A program made the position numbers and the translations under genes. DNA of 64,000 nucleotides from Paraburkholderia edwinii. Lineage in GTDB: Bacteria; Pseudomonadota; Gammaproteobacteria; Burkholderiales; Burkholderiaceae. Location of the stretch: the NCBI RefSeq assembly GCF_019428685.1, contig NZ_CP080095.1, positions 2,170,001 through 2,234,000 on the forward strand, written 5' to 3'. Within the stretch, counting starts at the first letter, position 1, and the number at the start of each line of letters is the position of its first letter. This document shows positions 1-12,273 of this stretch, in pieces. The notes beneath the pieces were generated by a model. The model was given only the letters and a program-made list of their open reading frames with translations, made no database searches and had not been told where the DNA came from.

Positions 1-2969
<2,969 letters not shown>

Positions 2970-3364
2970 GTGCCGCTCTCCAATAATCTCGATCAAAGCC
3001 TTGTACCTGCACTACGTCTGGCGATAAGCGCGCAGCGAGCACACATAACGGCGGCGGGTCACGGGAGCCAGGCGGCAGGAGGCTTTGCGCGCCCGACCCC
3101 CGTGTCTTAGGCGCGAAAACCAGGCGCGAAATCTGCCGCAAGTGAAAGTTAGTCTTCCGCGGCATCGCTATCCGTACGCCGTCGCACGAACGATGCAACA
3201 ACGCAACACCCGCGAACGGCCGTGCGCAGAGCGCGTCTCCGTGCCGGCGGAGCAGGTCATGGCGATGACAGAACGGCCTGTCGGTCCGGACCGTTAACCG
3301 AGGCTTTTTGATGAAACGGGTGGATGAATGCAGCACAGGGTTACGCTGACCTGAATGCTTGCGG
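2970..3364. other. Gap between PPTase gene and NRPS-PKS gene
   Basis: 395 bases between two minus-strand genes. I see no credible coding frame; the short open frames lack ribosome binding sites and recognisable content. The only clear element is the GGAGAG Shine-Dalgarno just upstream of the synthase ATG. The gap is long for an operon, so the synthase may have its own promoter here. Confidence 0.5.
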
Positions 3365-4072
3365 TCAATTCATCCTGACAATCGACCAGTCGGTGCGTCG
3401 TGCCGCCACCGCTCCCGCGCAGGTCGGACTCAATGACAGCGCTCCGATGCGCCAATGCGCGGCTTCCCCGGCCTCGCCGCCGACGAAGCGCGGTGTCGTA
3501 TCGCCGCGAATGGAAAGGTCGAACTCGAAGTGATCGGGCGGCAGCGTAAAGCCGGTGCCGAGCGCCTTGAGGCAAGCCTCTTTGCGTGCCCAGCTTTCGA
3601 AGAACACCGTTTGCTGATCCGCATCGGGCAAAGCGGTAAATTCCGCGTGTTCGCGCGTGGAAAAGACTTCGAGCGGCACACACGCCTCGATTGGGCGCAC
3701 GTGTTCCACGTCGATGCCAACTTCGAAGCCGTTCGATACGGCCAGCGCCGCGGCATGCTCGCTGTGGCTCAGGTTGAAACAGATGTTCCGCTCGTGCGGT
3801 TCGATCGTGCAGAAAGGTTTGCCATCCGAACCATAGTCAATCGCGACCTCGCGCGGCGATAACCCGAGATAGCAGCCGAGAAGCCGCCTGAGTTCGCCGC
3901 GTCCCGCGACGTATCGGCGGCGATGTCTGTCGTAGCGGAACTGGTCGGCGCGCTCGCGCTCCTGCGTCGAAAGCATGTGCCAGTACCGATCGAACGCGTC
4001 GGCGCCGGCGTCGAGATCCCACTGCCAGACATGCACCTCGTGCGCGGATGGCGGTGTCAGGAGAGAAGACAT
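3365..4072 (-). CDS. Sfp-type 4'-phosphopantetheinyl transferase
   Basis: Transfers the phosphopantetheine arm of CoA to the Ser of carrier domains in NRPS and PKS proteins. 235 residues, usual Sfp/HetI-class size. Motifs seen: FNLSHSE near 99-105, GIDVEHVRP with Mg-binding Asp121 and Glu123, and WARKEACLKALGTGF with Trp161, Lys164 and Glu165. The frame stays open upstream for another 68 codons, but that part is Arg-rich with no domain character, so I start at the ATG before SSLLTPP. It lies just upstream of the hybrid NRPS-PKS on the same strand, which makes that synthase its likely substrate. Confidence 0.93.
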   Translation of the reverse strand: MSSLLTPPSAHEVHVWQWDLDAGADAFDRYWHMLSTQERERADQFRYDRHRRRYVAGRGELRRLLGCYLGLSPREVAIDYGSDGKPFCTIEPHERNICFNLSHSEHAAALAVSNGFEVGIDVEHVRPIEACVPLEVFSTREHAEFTALPDADQQTVFFESWARKEACLKALGTGFTLPPDHFEFDLSIRGDTTPRFVGGEAGEAAHWRIGALSLSPTCAGAVAARRTDWSIVRMN

Positions 4073-4485
4073 GGAATAGCCCCGATTCGACTGGCCATGC
4101 GCCGGTCTCGCGCCGCGAATGTTGTGTACGCAACGTGCTTCGATGCGGCTGTCCGATGAAACAGCTGCGCCAGACAAGCGGGGTGGCAGCCGCTCGCGGC
4201 CACCGCCCGCCCGTTTCCCCGTTCTTCTGCTAGTGCGAGAAAGCTCTTCCACACGGCGATCGACGCGCCCGCACATTCGTGGTGTGCGTCCAGGGGCGCG
4301 CAGTGCCTGGGAAGTTCAAGACTGCTGTTATCGTTGTTTTGAACCCGTCGTTTTGAACCGATATAACGCCACGGCTTGCACGAAAGCTTGTATGAGGACT
4401 TGCGCGAAGGCCTGCTTCGAAGGGATGCCTCGAAGGAATGCTTCGGTGGCCTGCTTCACTGACCTCGTCGCCACGCGCCTCGCTT
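4073..4485. other. Gap between PPTase and Crp/Fnr-type regulator
   Basis: 413 bases without a credible gene. It must carry the promoter for the minus-strand PPTase gene and the 3' end of the regulator transcript. Two close copies of GTTTTGAACC flank a short T-rich segment near 4333-4362. I found no clear intrinsic terminator. Confidence 0.4.
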
Positions 4486-5220
4486 TTAGCTCACCGCTTC
4501 GGCCTGGCGCAGACGCGGCAGCAGGCGATCGAATTCGCGCCGCACGAGCCCGTAGCATTCGCATGCCTTCGCCTCGAGTCCCACGCGGTTGAGCACCTTG
4601 ATATGGCCGCGGCTGTGATGGATCAGCCCTTCGTTATGGAGCTTGCCGGCCGCTTCGGTGATGCCTTCGCGGCGCACGCCGAGCATGTCCGCGATCAACT
4701 GCTGCGTGACGGTCAGTTCGTTCGACGCGGTGCGGTCCACTTCGATCAGCAGCCAGCGGCACAGTTGCTGGTTCAGCGAATGGTGCCGGTTGCATGCGGC
4801 CGTTTGCGCGACCTGCGTGAGCAGCACGTGCATGTAGAGCAGCATCAGGCGACGCAGGAAGTCCGAGCGCGCGAACTGCTGCTTGAGGCACTGTGCGGTC
4901 ATCCGGTAGGCGAAGCCGGCCGATTGAACCTGGACGCGGCTCGGCATCGTTTCACCGCCGGTCAGAATCGGTACGCCCGTCATCCCTTCGCGGCCCACTG
5001 CGGCGATTTCGACCGAGCCGCCATCTTCCATCGTCGAGAGCATCGAGATGATCGCGGTGGTCGGGAAGTACACGTGATGAATGCGTTGCGCCGAGTCGCA
5101 CAGCAGTTGCTCGGCGCGCAGATGCACGAGTTCGAGATGGGGCGCCAGCGCCTGCCACTCGTGCGACGGAAGAGCACCCAGCAGGTGGTTGCCGTGCAGG
5201 TCTGATTGAAGGGTAAGCAT
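4486..5220 (-). CDS. Crp/Fnr-family transcriptional regulator
   Basis: 244-residue DNA-binding regulator. The N-terminal half has a cyclic-nucleotide-binding-like beta-roll (LPSHEWQALAPHLELVHLRAEQLL, then YFPTTAIISMLSTMEDGGSVEIAAVGREGM). The C-terminal third is a winged helix with ELTVTQQLIADMLGVRREGITEAAGKL. There is no Fnr-type N-terminal Cys cluster, so oxygen sensing by FeS is unlikely. The ATG before LTLQSD has GAGGA seven bases upstream; the frame extends further upstream without support. It stands alone, beside a 1.27-kb non-coding region with palindromes. The ligand and regulon are not shown by the sequence. Confidence 0.88.
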   Translation of the reverse strand: MLTLQSDLHGNHLLGALPSHEWQALAPHLELVHLRAEQLLCDSAQRIHHVYFPTTAIISMLSTMEDGGSVEIAAVGREGMTGVPILTGGETMPSRVQVQSAGFAYRMTAQCLKQQFARSDFLRRLMLLYMHVLLTQVAQTAACNRHHSLNQQLCRWLLIEVDRTASNELTVTQQLIADMLGVRREGITEAAGKLHNEGLIHHSRGHIKVLNRVGLEAKACECYGLVRREFDRLLPRLRQAEAVS

Positions 5221-5527
5221 GATCGGTCCTCGCATCGAAGCCGCTCGCGGCTTCTGTTGTATTCCGCTCCCGTCGCCCTCGCACAGCCCCGCCCGGCGGG
5301 CGGTCGAGGGGGGCGGGAACGGCCCCGTAATGCGGTGCGCGTCCAGCGTCAAGCGCCATTTGCGTCCGTGCATGTGTGTTGCGCCTCACTTTTAGCGAGG
5401 ACTATGCCAAGGGGTCACACAACTAGGGCTGATGCGATGCAATGAACTATGCGGCGGTCCGACGACGGCCGAAATGTGCGTTTTTGTTTCAAATCTGTAA
5501 AACGCAGTCTGCGTGCGTTAATGAAGT

Positions 5528-5542
5528 CGAAATCCGATTTCG
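5528..5542. repeat. Perfect palindrome CGAAATC-C-GATTTCG
   Basis: Fifteen-base inverted repeat with 7-base arms and a single-base centre. It lies about 310 bases upstream of the Crp/Fnr-type gene start in AT-rich DNA, followed by a second short palindrome TAGAT-TT-ATCTA. It has the form of a dimeric regulator site; the binding protein is unknown. Confidence 0.5.
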
Positions 5543-6137
5543 TATGATGCAAGTGATTGAATTTATTAGATTTATCTAGTCTGATCCTAGTCGGGAGCCG
5601 CACCTGCGTTGGGTCTGGACACGCGATTCATGTGGTTTTTGCCACGCGACCGGGTTGTGCCAGAAATGATTCAGTTGTGTTCTATGACTTGCGTGCGTTT
5701 GCGAACATAACCGGGGCCCGAACTGCGCTTGGCGCGTCGGAAAAAATCCGTCTGTTGGTTCGTTGGCGACACTCGACGAGCGTGATATCAGGCGCGACGC
5801 GCACCGCAGGCCGATCCTGCGACTGCATGCGAGTATTCGCCGTTCAGCACCGCACTGTTCGCATTGAATGGGAGCATCCGAAAGCTTCCGAACGTGCGGT
5901 GTCGCACTTGTATCGTCAACTTTAAACAGAGTAATAAACGTGTCAGCGCGAAATCGGCGCTCGGCCTTTAACCACGTTCGTTGCGCATACATCGCATGAA
6001 TATCGAGGATAACGAAGGAATTAGATGATCGAATATTTGACAGACGTGACGTGCGACGAATGAGGCGTTCATGTCTGAGAGATGAGTGCTTGAGGATGTT
6101 CACTTCGCACGCTTGCGCAGCGCAAAGAGAAATACGT

Positions 6138-6152
6138 CACACGTTACGTGTG
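6138..6152. repeat. Perfect palindrome CACACGT-T-ACGTGTG
   Basis: Fifteen-base inverted repeat with 7-base arms around one T, about 340 bases upstream of the GntR gene. The spacing and symmetry suit a dimeric DNA-binding protein. No owner can be assigned from the sequence. Confidence 0.5.
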
Positions 6153-6366
6153 TTGTCCGAGCATTCACGTTGGGCTGTGTGTTCCCTCGCACAGAATATG
6201 CGGTTAATCGTCTGGTCCAATCAATCGCGGGTACTGCATGACGTTTGCTTTCGGGGACGCCAGGCAATGCAAAATTTCCAGCTCGGCGTGTGTGGTACCC
6301 CCGCCAGGCGTGCATCGCTTCATCGCGCGTTGCACGAACGAAACAATTCGTAAGAGGGATAACCCT

Positions 6367-6384
6367 GTTAGGAAGTTTCCTAAC
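6367..6384. promoter_or_regulatory. Palindromic candidate operator upstream of GntR gene
   Basis: GTTAGGAAGTTTCCTAAC is a perfect 8-2-8 inverted repeat, 107 bases before the GntR/FadR-family ATG. The adjoining bases 6355-6366 form a second AGGG/CCCT symmetry. The position suggests an autoregulatory site for the FadR-like protein, but this is inference. Confidence 0.5.
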
Positions 6385-6491
6385 TGGCGCATGGGTATCG
6401 AAGCAAGCAACGTGTCGAAATAAGTACGACTACAAGGCACATGAAGGGCGCGTGATCAACAGGCACCAAACGCCGAGTCGGGGAGAAATAC

Positions 6492-7208
6492 ATGGAACAG
6501 AATGCGAAGGAACGATCGCTCGTCAGCAAGGTAATGGACGGTCTCGTCACGGGGATCGTCGAAGAAAAGTACGGTGCTGTATTGCCTCCGCAAGACGTGC
6601 TGTCGAAAGAGTTCGACGTGAGCCGTACCGTGATGCGCGAGGCGCTGTCGATGCTGCTCGCGCGCCACATGCTCGACGTGCGTCCGAAGATCGGCACGCG
6701 TATCAGGCCGATGCGCGACTGGCGCATGATCGACGAAGATGTCGTGAGCTGGCGGTTTCGCGCGAAGCCCGATCCCGAGTTCCTGCGCGACGTGATCGAG
6801 TTCAGGATGCTGATCGAGCCGCGCGCGTCCGCGCAAGCGGCCAAACGCGGCAATGCGGCGGATATCGCGGCGATCCGTGAGGCATTCGAGAGCTTTCGCG
6901 TCATGCGACCGGACGATCCGGGCCATCAGGCGGCCGACGAACTGTTGCACACGCGCATAGTCGTTGCCAGCGGCAACCAGTTTTTCCAGCAGATGGCGGC
7001 GATCGTGCGGGGCGCGTTGTCGGCTTCGACCCAGTTCGTCAATGCGGATGAGGCTATGTGGGCAGAGGTGATCCGCCGGCATACGCGCGTGGTCGAAGCG
7101 ATCGAGCGTCACGACGCGGTGGAAGCCGAAGCGGCGTCGCGCGATCTGATCGATTTCGCGGCCGACGAGATGGGCGACAGGAAAGCAGCGAACGGCACGC
7201 ACGAGTAA
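6492..7208 (+). CDS. GntR-family regulator, FadR subfamily
   Basis: 238 residues. N-terminal winged helix-turn-helix, about residues 10-75 (ILPPQDVLSKEFDVSRTVMREALSMLLARHMLDVRPKIGTRI), then an all-helical FCD effector domain (VIEFRMLIEPRASAQAAKRG, then HTRIVVASGNQFFQQMAAIVR and HTRVVEAIERHD). The His and Asp pattern of the FCD fold suggests metal-assisted binding of a small carboxylate. GGGGAGAA lies six bases before the ATG. The Gfo/Idh oxidoreductase gene follows on the same strand after about 100 bases and is a plausible target. Members of this subfamily often control sugar-acid catabolism. Confidence 0.9.
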   Translation: MEQNAKERSLVSKVMDGLVTGIVEEKYGAVLPPQDVLSKEFDVSRTVMREALSMLLARHMLDVRPKIGTRIRPMRDWRMIDEDVVSWRFRAKPDPEFLRDVIEFRMLIEPRASAQAAKRGNAADIAAIREAFESFRVMRPDDPGHQAADELLHTRIVVASGNQFFQQMAAIVRGALSASTQFVNADEAMWAEVIRRHTRVVEAIERHDAVEAEAASRDLIDFAADEMGDRKAANGTHE

Positions 7209-7309
7209 CGAACAACGTAGAGGGCTCGTGACGGCTGACCGGCTCGGCGAACGTCCGTGCGTGCGCGACAATAGCGCTTTCGCACAACCGGACGGAATCC
7301 GAATAGCCG

Positions 7310-8296
7310 ATGAGTCACGATACTGTCGTTCGCTGGGGCATTGTGGGCGCGGGGCGTATTGCACGCCGTTTCGCGGAGGGCCTCGCCTTCGTGCCGGGCG
7401 CCGAACTCGGCGCGGTATGGTCGCGGCGCGCCGAGGCCACTGAAACGTTTGCGCGCGACGTGGGCGGTGCGGGTTGCGTGCCGTGCGCAAGTCTCGACGC
7501 GCTGCTCGAAAGCGATATTAGCGCCGTATATATCGCTACGCTGCAGGACAGTCACGCCGAATACGCAAAGGCCGCGCTGCGGGCCGGGCACCATGTGCTT
7601 TGCGAAAAGCCCGCGACGATCAACACCGCGCAACTCGACGACGTGCTGTGCGCCGCGCGCGACGCGCAGCGGCTTTTCATGGAAGCGATGAAGCCGCCGT
7701 TCTATCCGCTGTATCGCAAGCTGCGTGCGCAGCTTGCGGCCGATCCGATCGGCGAGGTTGGACTCGTGCGCGCCGGCTGTTCGATTGCGAATGCACCGGC
7801 CGATCATCCGGCCTTCTCATTCGAGCATGCGGGCGGCGCATTGCTCGATATCGGCGTCTATGAACTCTTTCTCGCGGTCGACTGGCTCGGCGCGCCGCTC
7901 GATGTGCAGACGCTCGGCCGCCTCGGGCCGACTGGCGTCGATACGTTTGCGAGTCTCAATTGCCGTCACGAGCGCGGTATTGCGCAGCTTTTCTGCGGCC
8001 TCGACCTGCACGGCAAAGGCGACGCGTTTATCGCGGCGAGCCACGGCCATGTGACGATTCACGAGAACTGGTGGAATCCGGTGCGGGCGACCGTGCGCTA
8101 TGTCGATGGGCGCGTCGTCGAACTCGATGCGCCGTTCGAGGGTGGTGGCCTCAACTACGAGACCGCGCATTTCTGCGAGCTGATCCGCGCGGGGCAGCTG
8201 GAGAGCCCGGTGATGCCGCATGCGACGTCACGCCATATGATCGCGATGGCCGATGCCGCGCGCGAAGCGCTGGGCTTGCGCTTCGCGGGGGAGTAA
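7310..8296 (+). CDS. Gfo/Idh/MocA-family NAD(P)-dependent oxidoreductase
   Basis: 328 residues. N-terminal Rossmann fold with GIVGAGRIARRFAEGL at residues 10-25, the family Glu-Lys-Pro motif in CEKPATI near residue 100, and an alpha/beta C-terminal substrate domain (FSFEHAGGALLDIGVYELFLAVDWLG). These enzymes oxidise or reduce sugars, inositols or related dihydrodiol-type substrates; the real substrate cannot be read from the sequence. It follows the GntR gene on the same strand and may be regulated by it. Confidence 0.88.
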   Translation: MSHDTVVRWGIVGAGRIARRFAEGLAFVPGAELGAVWSRRAEATETFARDVGGAGCVPCASLDALLESDISAVYIATLQDSHAEYAKAALRAGHHVLCEKPATINTAQLDDVLCAARDAQRLFMEAMKPPFYPLYRKLRAQLAADPIGEVGLVRAGCSIANAPADHPAFSFEHAGGALLDIGVYELFLAVDWLGAPLDVQTLGRLGPTGVDTFASLNCRHERGIAQLFCGLDLHGKGDAFIAASHGHVTIHENWWNPVRATVRYVDGRVVELDAPFEGGGLNYETAHFCELIRAGQLESPVMPHATSRHMIAMADAAREALGLRFAGE

Positions 8297-8369
8297 GGGG
8301 AGGAGCAGGCGGGCGCGGGGTTGAGTGCCGGGTAGGGCCAGCGTCCGACGCGGGGCGCCGGGCGCCGCG

Positions 8370-9410
8370 CTATGCGGCGTGCTGCCCCCGCGCGAGCGCG
8401 TCCACGCACTCCGCGACGAGCGACGGCCCGCGATACACAAAGCCCGTATAGAGCTGCACGAGCGATGCGCCGGCCGCAATCTTCGCGCGCGCATCGGCGC
8501 CCGAGAAAATGCCGCCGACACCGATAATCGGCAGCGCGTCGCCCACTTCGCTGCGCAATTTGCGGATCACCTCGTTCGACGCATCGAACACCGGCTTGCC
8601 CGACAGGCCGCCGGCCTCGTCCGCGTGCGGCAGACCGTCGACCGCGCTGCGCGAGAGTGTCGTGTTGGTCGCGATCACGCCTTCGATCTGATGGCGCAGC
8701 AGGGTGTCGGCGATCGACCGGATCTGCCCGTCGTCGAGATCCGGCGCAATTTTCAGCGCCAGCGGCACGAGCTTGCCGTGCAGGTCGGCGAGGCGCTGCT
8801 GTTTGTCCTTCAGCGCCGCGAGCAGCGCGTCCAGTTCGCCCGCGCCTTGCAGCTGGCGAAGATTCTTCGTGTTCGGCGAAGAGATGTTGATCGTGACGTA
8901 GCTCGCGAACGGGTACACGCGCTCGAGACAGTAAAGGTAGTCTTCCGCGGCGCGCTCGATCGGCGTGTCGGCGTTCTTGCCGATATTGAGGCCCAGTACG
9001 CCGCGATAGCGCGCGGCCTGCACGTTCTTCACGAACTGGTCGACACCGGCATTGTTGAAACCCATGCGGTTGATCAGCGCGTTCGCCTGCGGCAGCCGGA
9101 ACATGCGCGGCCGCGGATTGCCGGGCTGCGGACGCGGCGTGACCGTGCCGACTTCGATAAAGCCGAAACCGAGCGCGGCGAGTCCGTCGATACATGCGCC
9201 ATCCTTGTCGAGACCCGCTGCGAGACCGACGGGGTTGCGAAACCGGAGGCCCATCACGGTGCGCGGCGCGTCGGGCACGCGCGCGGCGAGCGCGCTCGCC
9301 ACGCCGGTGCGGCCGGCGGCGCCGAGCATGCGAAGCGTCAGATGGTGGGCGTCTTCCGCGTCCATGCGAAAGAGTTGGGCGCGTACGAGCGGATAAAGGG
9401 AACTGAACAC
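8370..9410 (-). CDS. pyrD: Dihydroorotate dehydrogenase, class 2 (quinone)
   Basis: Oxidises dihydroorotate to orotate with quinone as acceptor, the fourth step of UMP synthesis, at the inner membrane. 346 residues. The N-terminal helical quinone-binding extension ([25 protein letters not shown]) marks class 2. FMN-barrel motifs include [32 protein letters not shown] with the catalytic Ser region, and [30 protein letters not shown]. The start codon is GTG at 9410, the family's usual N terminus, with no strong Shine-Dalgarno. It heads no obvious pyrimidine operon; bpt lies upstream on the same strand. Confidence 0.96.
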   Translation of the reverse strand: MFSSLYPLVRAQLFRMDAEDAHHLTLRMLGAAGRTGVASALAARVPDAPRTVMGLRFRNPVGLAAGLDKDGACIDGLAALGFGFIEVGTVTPRPQPGNPRPRMFRLPQANALINRMGFNNAGVDQFVKNVQAARYRGVLGLNIGKNADTPIERAAEDYLYCLERVYPFASYVTINISSPNTKNLRQLQGAGELDALLAALKDKQQRLADLHGKLVPLALKIAPDLDDGQIRSIADTLLRHQIEGVIATNTTLSRSAVDGLPHADEAGGLSGKPVFDASNEVIRKLRSEVGDALPIIGVGGIFSGADARAKIAAGASLVQLYTGFVYRGPSLVAECVDALARGQHAA

Positions 9411-9481
9411 GAAAGGGTGGGGGCGGAAGATGGGAACCCGCTATTTTACGACAATGCGTCGGGCGTCCCGCGGGCTGGCGT

Positions 9482-10348
9482 TTACAGGTACAGCGTGCCG
9501 CGGCGGCCGGGCGTCGCGGCCTCCATGCCCGATTCAACCTGACTCGACGGGTCGAGCACTTTCCAGTTGCCGTCGATGAGTCCTTCCAGCGGCCGGTAGT
9601 TCGACTTGTATGCCATCTTCGGGCTTTCGCGGATCCAGTAGCCGAGATAGACGAATGGCAGGTGCAGGCTCTTTGCCTGCTCGATCTGCCACAGGATGTT
9701 GTAGGTGCCGAAGCTGCTGCGCGGCTGATCCGGATCGAAAAACGTATAGACCGACGAGAGTCCGTCGCCGAGGATGTCGATCATGCTGATCATGCGCAGT
9801 ACGCCCTGGCGGCCGGCTTCCGGAGGATGGATTCCAAGTTGGCCGGCCCCGGGGTATCCGCCCTGGTCCGATGCCGGTTCGCGAAACTCGACGAGCCGCG
9901 AGTTGATTCTGCTTTGCAGCAGAAACTGCTCGTACTGGTCGCGGCTGTCGCGATCCATGCCGCCGCCCGCGTGGCGCGCGGACTGATAGCGCATATAGAG
10001 CGCGTAGTGTTCTTCGTCGTAGTGAAGCGGCGTGACCTTCGCGATCAGGCCGCTGTGCAGCTTGCCGATGCGGCGCTGCGTGCGGTTCGGCGTGAACCGC
10101 TCGACCGGCACGCGCACCGGAATGCAGGCGCGGCAGCCGTCGCAGTAAGGCCGGTACGTGAATACGCCGGAGCGGCGGAAGCCCGCCTTGACGAGGTCGG
10201 TGTAGACGTCGGAATTGATCAGGTGGCTTGGTGTTGCGACCTGCGAGCGCGCGATGCGCCCTTCCAGGTAGCTGCAGGGATACGGCGCCGTTGCATAGAA
10301 TTGCAGCGCGGAAAGCGGTGAAAGCGGCAGCTCGTTCGGGTGAGTCAC
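9482..10348 (-). CDS. bpt: Aspartate/glutamate leucyltransferase (N-end rule)
   Basis: Moves Leu from Leu-tRNA to proteins with N-terminal Asp or Glu, marking them for ClpS/ClpAP. 288 residues, close to the Bpt/ATE1-like size. Seen: the N-terminal YPCSYLEGR segment and the Cys cluster [21 protein letters not shown] typical of ATE proteins, then the transferase C-terminal domain ([41 protein letters not shown]), a GNAT-like fold. The start is GTG. aat follows the other way along the N-end rule and sits just upstream (10518-11261) on the same strand, so both branches are encoded together. Confidence 0.93.
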   Translation of the reverse strand: MTHPNELPLSPLSALQFYATAPYPCSYLEGRIARSQVATPSHLINSDVYTDLVKAGFRRSGVFTYRPYCDGCRACIPVRVPVERFTPNRTQRRIGKLHSGLIAKVTPLHYDEEHYALYMRYQSARHAGGGMDRDSRDQYEQFLLQSRINSRLVEFREPASDQGGYPGAGQLGIHPPEAGRQGVLRMISMIDILGDGLSSVYTFFDPDQPRSSFGTYNILWQIEQAKSLHLPFVYLGYWIRESPKMAYKSNYRPLEGLIDGNWKVLDPSSQVESGMEAATPGRRGTLYL

Positions 10349-10517
10349 GTTGGCAGCTCTCGAAGCGTCTCTATCACGGGCACATCCGCATTTGCGGGCC
10401 GGGGTGTTCTTCGCATCGGCGTTTCAGTTGCGCCTGATTGCGCTCATTGGCGGCTCAGTTCGCCTCATTGCTTCGCGTCACGGATTCGGCTCAATAAGTG
10501 ACCCTCAATGAGGGGCC

Positions 10518-11261
10518 TTAATGAGTCGCCTCGCGGCGGGTGAGATCGAGCAGGACCGATTTGTCGAAGCGCCAGGGAATTTGCGGCGCATCGACCGATG
10601 CGCGGACATGCGCGACAAACACCTTGCGCGCGATCTCGCGGCCGCCCAGCGACGCCAGATGCGACGTGTTCTGCTGGCAGTCTATCATTTCTATTTCGTG
10701 GCGTTGCAAGTGGGCGACGAGCGCGGCCAGCGCTATTTTCGACGCATCGGTCGCCTCGGCAAACATCGATTCGCCGAAGAACATCCGGCCGAACGACACG
10801 CCATACAATCCGCCGACGCGAACGCCGTTGTGCCAGGTCTCGATGCTGTGCGCATCGCCGTGCCTGTGCAGCGACGTATAGGCGTCCACTACGTCGGCGG
10901 TGATCCATGTGCCGCGCTGCCCGCGGCGCGGCGCCTGCGCGCAGGCGCGCATCACGGCCGCGAAATCGTGATCGACGCGCACTTCCCAGGCGTCGTCGCG
11001 GATGACACGCTTGAGCGTCTTGCGAAGCGACGGCGACACCTTGAATTCGCCCGGCCGCAGGATCATCCGCGGGTCGGGGCTCCACCACAGCACCGGCTGG
11101 CCGTCCGAGTACCACGGGAAGATGCCGCGGCGATACGCTTCGATGAGGCGCGACGGCAGCAGATCGGCGCTCGCCGCGAGCAGGCCCGGCGCGCCACTCG
11201 TTTCGCCGAGCGCGCGCTCGACGGAAGGAAACGGGTCGTCGGGGCCAAGCCAGGGGACCAT
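10518..11261 (-). CDS. aat: Leucyl/phenylalanyl-tRNA-protein transferase
   Basis: Adds Leu or Phe to proteins with N-terminal Lys or Arg for ClpS/ClpAP degradation. 247 residues, normal length. Family motifs seen: [26 protein letters not shown] near 43-70, then [43 protein letters not shown], the catalytic core. The start ATG is nine bases after the stop of the Nudix gene, so the two are probably co-transcribed. Confidence 0.96.
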   Translation of the reverse strand: MVPWLGPDDPFPSVERALGETSGAPGLLAASADLLPSRLIEAYRRGIFPWYSDGQPVLWWSPDPRMILRPGEFKVSPSLRKTLKRVIRDDAWEVRVDHDFAAVMRACAQAPRRGQRGTWITADVVDAYTSLHRHGDAHSIETWHNGVRVGGLYGVSFGRMFFGESMFAEATDASKIALAALVAHLQRHEIEMIDCQQNTSHLASLGGREIARKVFVAHVRASVDAPQIPWRFDKSVLLDLTRREATH

Positions 11262-11270
11262 GCGGGCGGC

Positions 11271-11816
11271 TCAGCCTTCGCGCAGCGAGCGGAAGATGTC
11301 GCCGGTGTGAAGGCCGAAGCTGCCCGAATTCCGGTCGGCGAAGAAAAAGCGCAGCGTTTGGCCGACGGTCGGGAACGCAATGTCGTCCCACGGAATGTCG
11401 CGTTCCTCGAAGAGCTTGACTTCGAGGCTTTCTTCGCCGGCCGCGATGTCGAGGTCGAGCAGCCGCGCGAGATAGAACAGGTGCACCTGATGCACATGCG
11501 GCACATTCAGAAGCGTGTAAAGGCTTTGCACCTCGACGCGCGCGCCGGCTTCCTCGAGCGTTTCACGCGCCGCCGCTTCCGAGGTGGTTTCGCCCATCTC
11601 CATGAAGCCCGCGGGCAAGGTCCAGTAACCGTAGCGCGGTTCGATCGCGCGGCGGCACAGCAGCACCTTGTCGTCCCAGACGGGGACGGTGCCGACCACA
11701 TTGCGCGGATTCTGATAATGCACGGTGCCGCAGTTTGCGCAGACGAAGCGCTCCCGGTTATCGCCGGGCGGAATGCTCACGCTGACCGCGTGGCCGCAGA
11801 CAGAACAGAATTTCAT
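11271..11816 (-). CDS. Zinc-ribbon Nudix hydrolase (NudC-like)
   Basis: 181 residues. A zinc ribbon at the N terminus (FCSVCGH, then FVCANCGTVHYQNP) precedes a Nudix fold. The Nudix box reads GFMEMGETTSEAAARETLEEAGA, with the REx2EE catalytic glutamates intact. Zinc-ribbon Nudix enzymes act on NADH, NAD-capped RNA, ADP-ribose or related compounds; the sequence does not decide between them. It is the first gene of a tight minus-strand pair with aat. Confidence 0.9.
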   Translation of the reverse strand: MKFCSVCGHAVSVSIPPGDNRERFVCANCGTVHYQNPRNVVGTVPVWDDKVLLCRRAIEPRYGYWTLPAGFMEMGETTSEAAARETLEEAGARVEVQSLYTLLNVPHVHQVHLFYLARLLDLDIAAGEESLEVKLFEERDIPWDDIAFPTVGQTLRFFFADRNSGSFGLHTGDIFRSLREG

Positions 11817-12099
11817 GGAAACGGGGACGGGAATGGGTCATGGGAGTTTATCACCGGGTCAGAATTCGGGGACGCGAGGCGGTTATGCGGGGCTTATGTG
11901 GGCCGTGCGTGGGTCATGTGCGTTGGTCGAGCGAGGAGGGTCGAAGCTGTAGCGTCGCGGTTAGGTGCGCACCGCGAGTTTGAACGTTGTGTGTACCCTG
12001 GCCGAATGGCTAGCGCGAGATAATTTGCGTGAACGATGAGGAGGGTTGAGTTAGGATTGCTACTGTGTTGAAAAGATGCTGGATTGAACGGGGAGAGTG

Positions 12100-12273
12100 A
12101 TGAAAAAACAGAACGTCTTTGGTCGCCTTCGGTGTGTCGCGAACGTCGCGGCATTCGGCGCCATCACCATTAGCATCTTCTTTGGTTGGATCGATCGGTC
12201 GGTTGACTTGCATCCAATCGGAGCAATCCTGGGTGCGTCGATAGCATCGCTTAAGCTGTTTCACTCTGTTTGA
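12100..12273 (+). CDS. Small hydrophobic protein, 57 aa
   Basis: ATG with a strong GGGGAG Shine-Dalgarno five bases upstream. It begins MKKQNVFGRLR, followed by a hydrophobic stretch AFGAITISIFFGW and a second weaker one IGAILGASIASL, so one or two membrane helices are likely, with the positive N terminus inside. It lies in AT-richer DNA with no partner gene in the same direction. I do not recognise the family. The ribosome binding site and membrane-protein character are the only support. Confidence 0.45.
   Translation: MKKQNVFGRLRCVANVAAFGAITISIFFGWIDRSVDLHPIGAILGASIASLKLFHSV

Larger units (their letters stand above)
5221..6491. other. 1.27-kb AT-richer intergenic region with palindromes
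   Basis: Between the divergent Crp/Fnr-type and GntR genes. Open frames on both strands (up to about 175 codons) have no domain character and no ribosome binding sites, so I call no gene. Base composition is lower in GC than the flanking genes, especially 5480-5580 and 5930-6400. Perfect inverted repeats lie at 5528-5542 (7-1-7), 6138-6152 (7-1-7) and 6367-6384 (8-2-8). It may be a large regulatory region, a decayed gene, or the host of an unrecognised RNA. Confidence 0.55.

Noticed and set aside
5557..6353. Open frames of 100-175 codons on both strands
   Set aside because: No ribosome binding sites, no motifs, and Cys/Arg/His-rich translations typical of non-coding DNA.
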